Source: Otis tarda (lineage: Eukaryota > Chordata > Aves > Otidiformes > Otididae). Taken from it: DNA of 64,000 nt. Below the pieces are notes generated by a model. It saw only the letters and a list, made by a program, of their open reading frames with translations, was not told the origin of the DNA and did not search any database. The stretch lies in the NCBI GenBank assembly GCA_026413225.1, contig CM048591.1:45017803-45081802 (forward strand). Direction: 5' to 3'. Below are positions 63,721-64,000 of this stretch, piece after piece. Made by a program: the position numbers and the translations under genes. How positions within the stretch are numbered: position 1 is the first letter of the stretch; each line of letters starts with the position of its first letter.

Positions 63721-64000
63721 TGTTGGGATTCATTGCTTTTTTTGCCTTGGTCTTCACCAGCAAGGGCTGTAGCCACATCACCCACGTTGCAGAAGGCAAA
63801 GAGAGGGACTGGGAGAATGAAGAGCTGCCCACTGAAGGAGATGAGTAGGATGAGGAGAAACTTTTTAGCAGGGTCTGCTGTGTTAGATCAAGGAGTAATA
63901 GTTTTAAAATAGAGGTAGGTAGGTTTAGACTAGATATAAGGAAGAAATTTTTTATAATGAGGCAGGTGAAACACTGAAACAAGTTGCCCAGAGAGGTGGT
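63721..64000 (+). mobile_element. CR1 LINE with large internal deletion, cut by window edge
   Basis: The left part (63735-63850) encodes the ORF2 segment just before the reverse transcriptase, readable as VFTSKGCSHITHVAEGK and RDWENEELPTEGDE. The right part (from about 63858) encodes the ORF2 C-terminus, readable as [30 protein letters not shown] and NKLPREV. Everything between, including the PQGS and FADDT motifs, is gone (roughly 1.2-1.4 kb, estimated from family layout). The element continues past base 64000. Confidence 0.9.
63735..64000 (+). pseudogene. CR1 ORF2 fragment, internally deleted
   Basis: The same reading frame holds on both sides of the deletion. The left-arm residues ELPTEGDE are followed by a TAG codon (63852-63854 region) and then DEEKLFSRVCC of the C-terminal part. 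The junction sits in GATGAGTAGGATGAGGAG, where GATGAG is repeated, which suggests a microhomology-type deletion or a template jump. The tryptophan expected in the HWNKLPREV motif is replaced by a TGA stop (VKH-stop-NKLPREV). Without palm and catalytic aspartates it cannot encode reverse transcriptase. Confidence 0.85.

Noticed and set aside
63710..63982. 90-codon open frame on the minus strand at the right edge
   Set aside because: It is the antisense shadow of the CR1 ORF2 fragment.
1..64000. Search for CRISPR arrays, tRNA or rRNA genes, operons and endogenous retrovirus long terminal repeats
   Set aside because: No regularly spaced repeats, no tRNA-like A/B box pairs with cloverleaf, no paired long terminal repeats and no retroviral gag or pol motifs were seen by eye.

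Overview
The window reads as vertebrate, almost certainly avian, nuclear DNA. It is AT-rich, CpG-poor and nearly gene-free, and it is dotted with CR1 (chicken repeat 1) LINE fragments. Several of these end in the avian-type octamer tail (ATTCTGTG / ATCATAGA). There are no L1 or Alu copies, no bacterial-style operons, no tRNA or rRNA genes and no CRISPR array. Most likely it is a stretch of a gene desert or a very long intron on a macrochromosome. The species cannot be fixed from the sequence alone.

Layout. Short 3'-end CR1 stubs on the minus strand lie near 0.9, 4.2 and 8.3 kb. Two degraded palindromic ancient-repeat copies follow at 9.5 and 11.05 kb, and a MIR-type SINE relic at 12.1 kb. The best-preserved CR1 (14.6-15.2 kb, plus strand) carries the C-terminal part of ORF2 broken by one missing base. 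A 150-base segment at 22.5 kb is repeated at 23.7 kb. Around 29.3-29.5 kb is a CpG-containing patch with splice-like signals. At 36.8-37.0 kb is another CpG-rich patch that could hold a 64-base exon on the minus strand. A second MIR relic, reversed, is at 39.7 kb. A TATA/CACCC/GC-box arrangement resembling a core promoter lies at 48.7-48.85 kb. The longest mobile element is a 1.4-kb 5'-truncated CR1 on the minus strand at 50.5-51.9 kb, with recognisable but frame-broken reverse transcriptase motifs. At the right edge (63.7-64.0 kb) is a CR1 whose ORF2 is joined across a large internal deletion that removed the reverse transcriptase core; it runs off the window.

No intact cellular protein-coding gene could be recognised. 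The only sequences with clear protein homology are dead CR1 ORF2 pieces. The other open frames are short and unrelated to any family I recognise. I found no convincing new biological system. The points most worth a second look are the 22.5/23.7-kb duplication, the internally deleted CR1, and the two possible exon or conserved-element patches at 29.3 and 36.9 kb.
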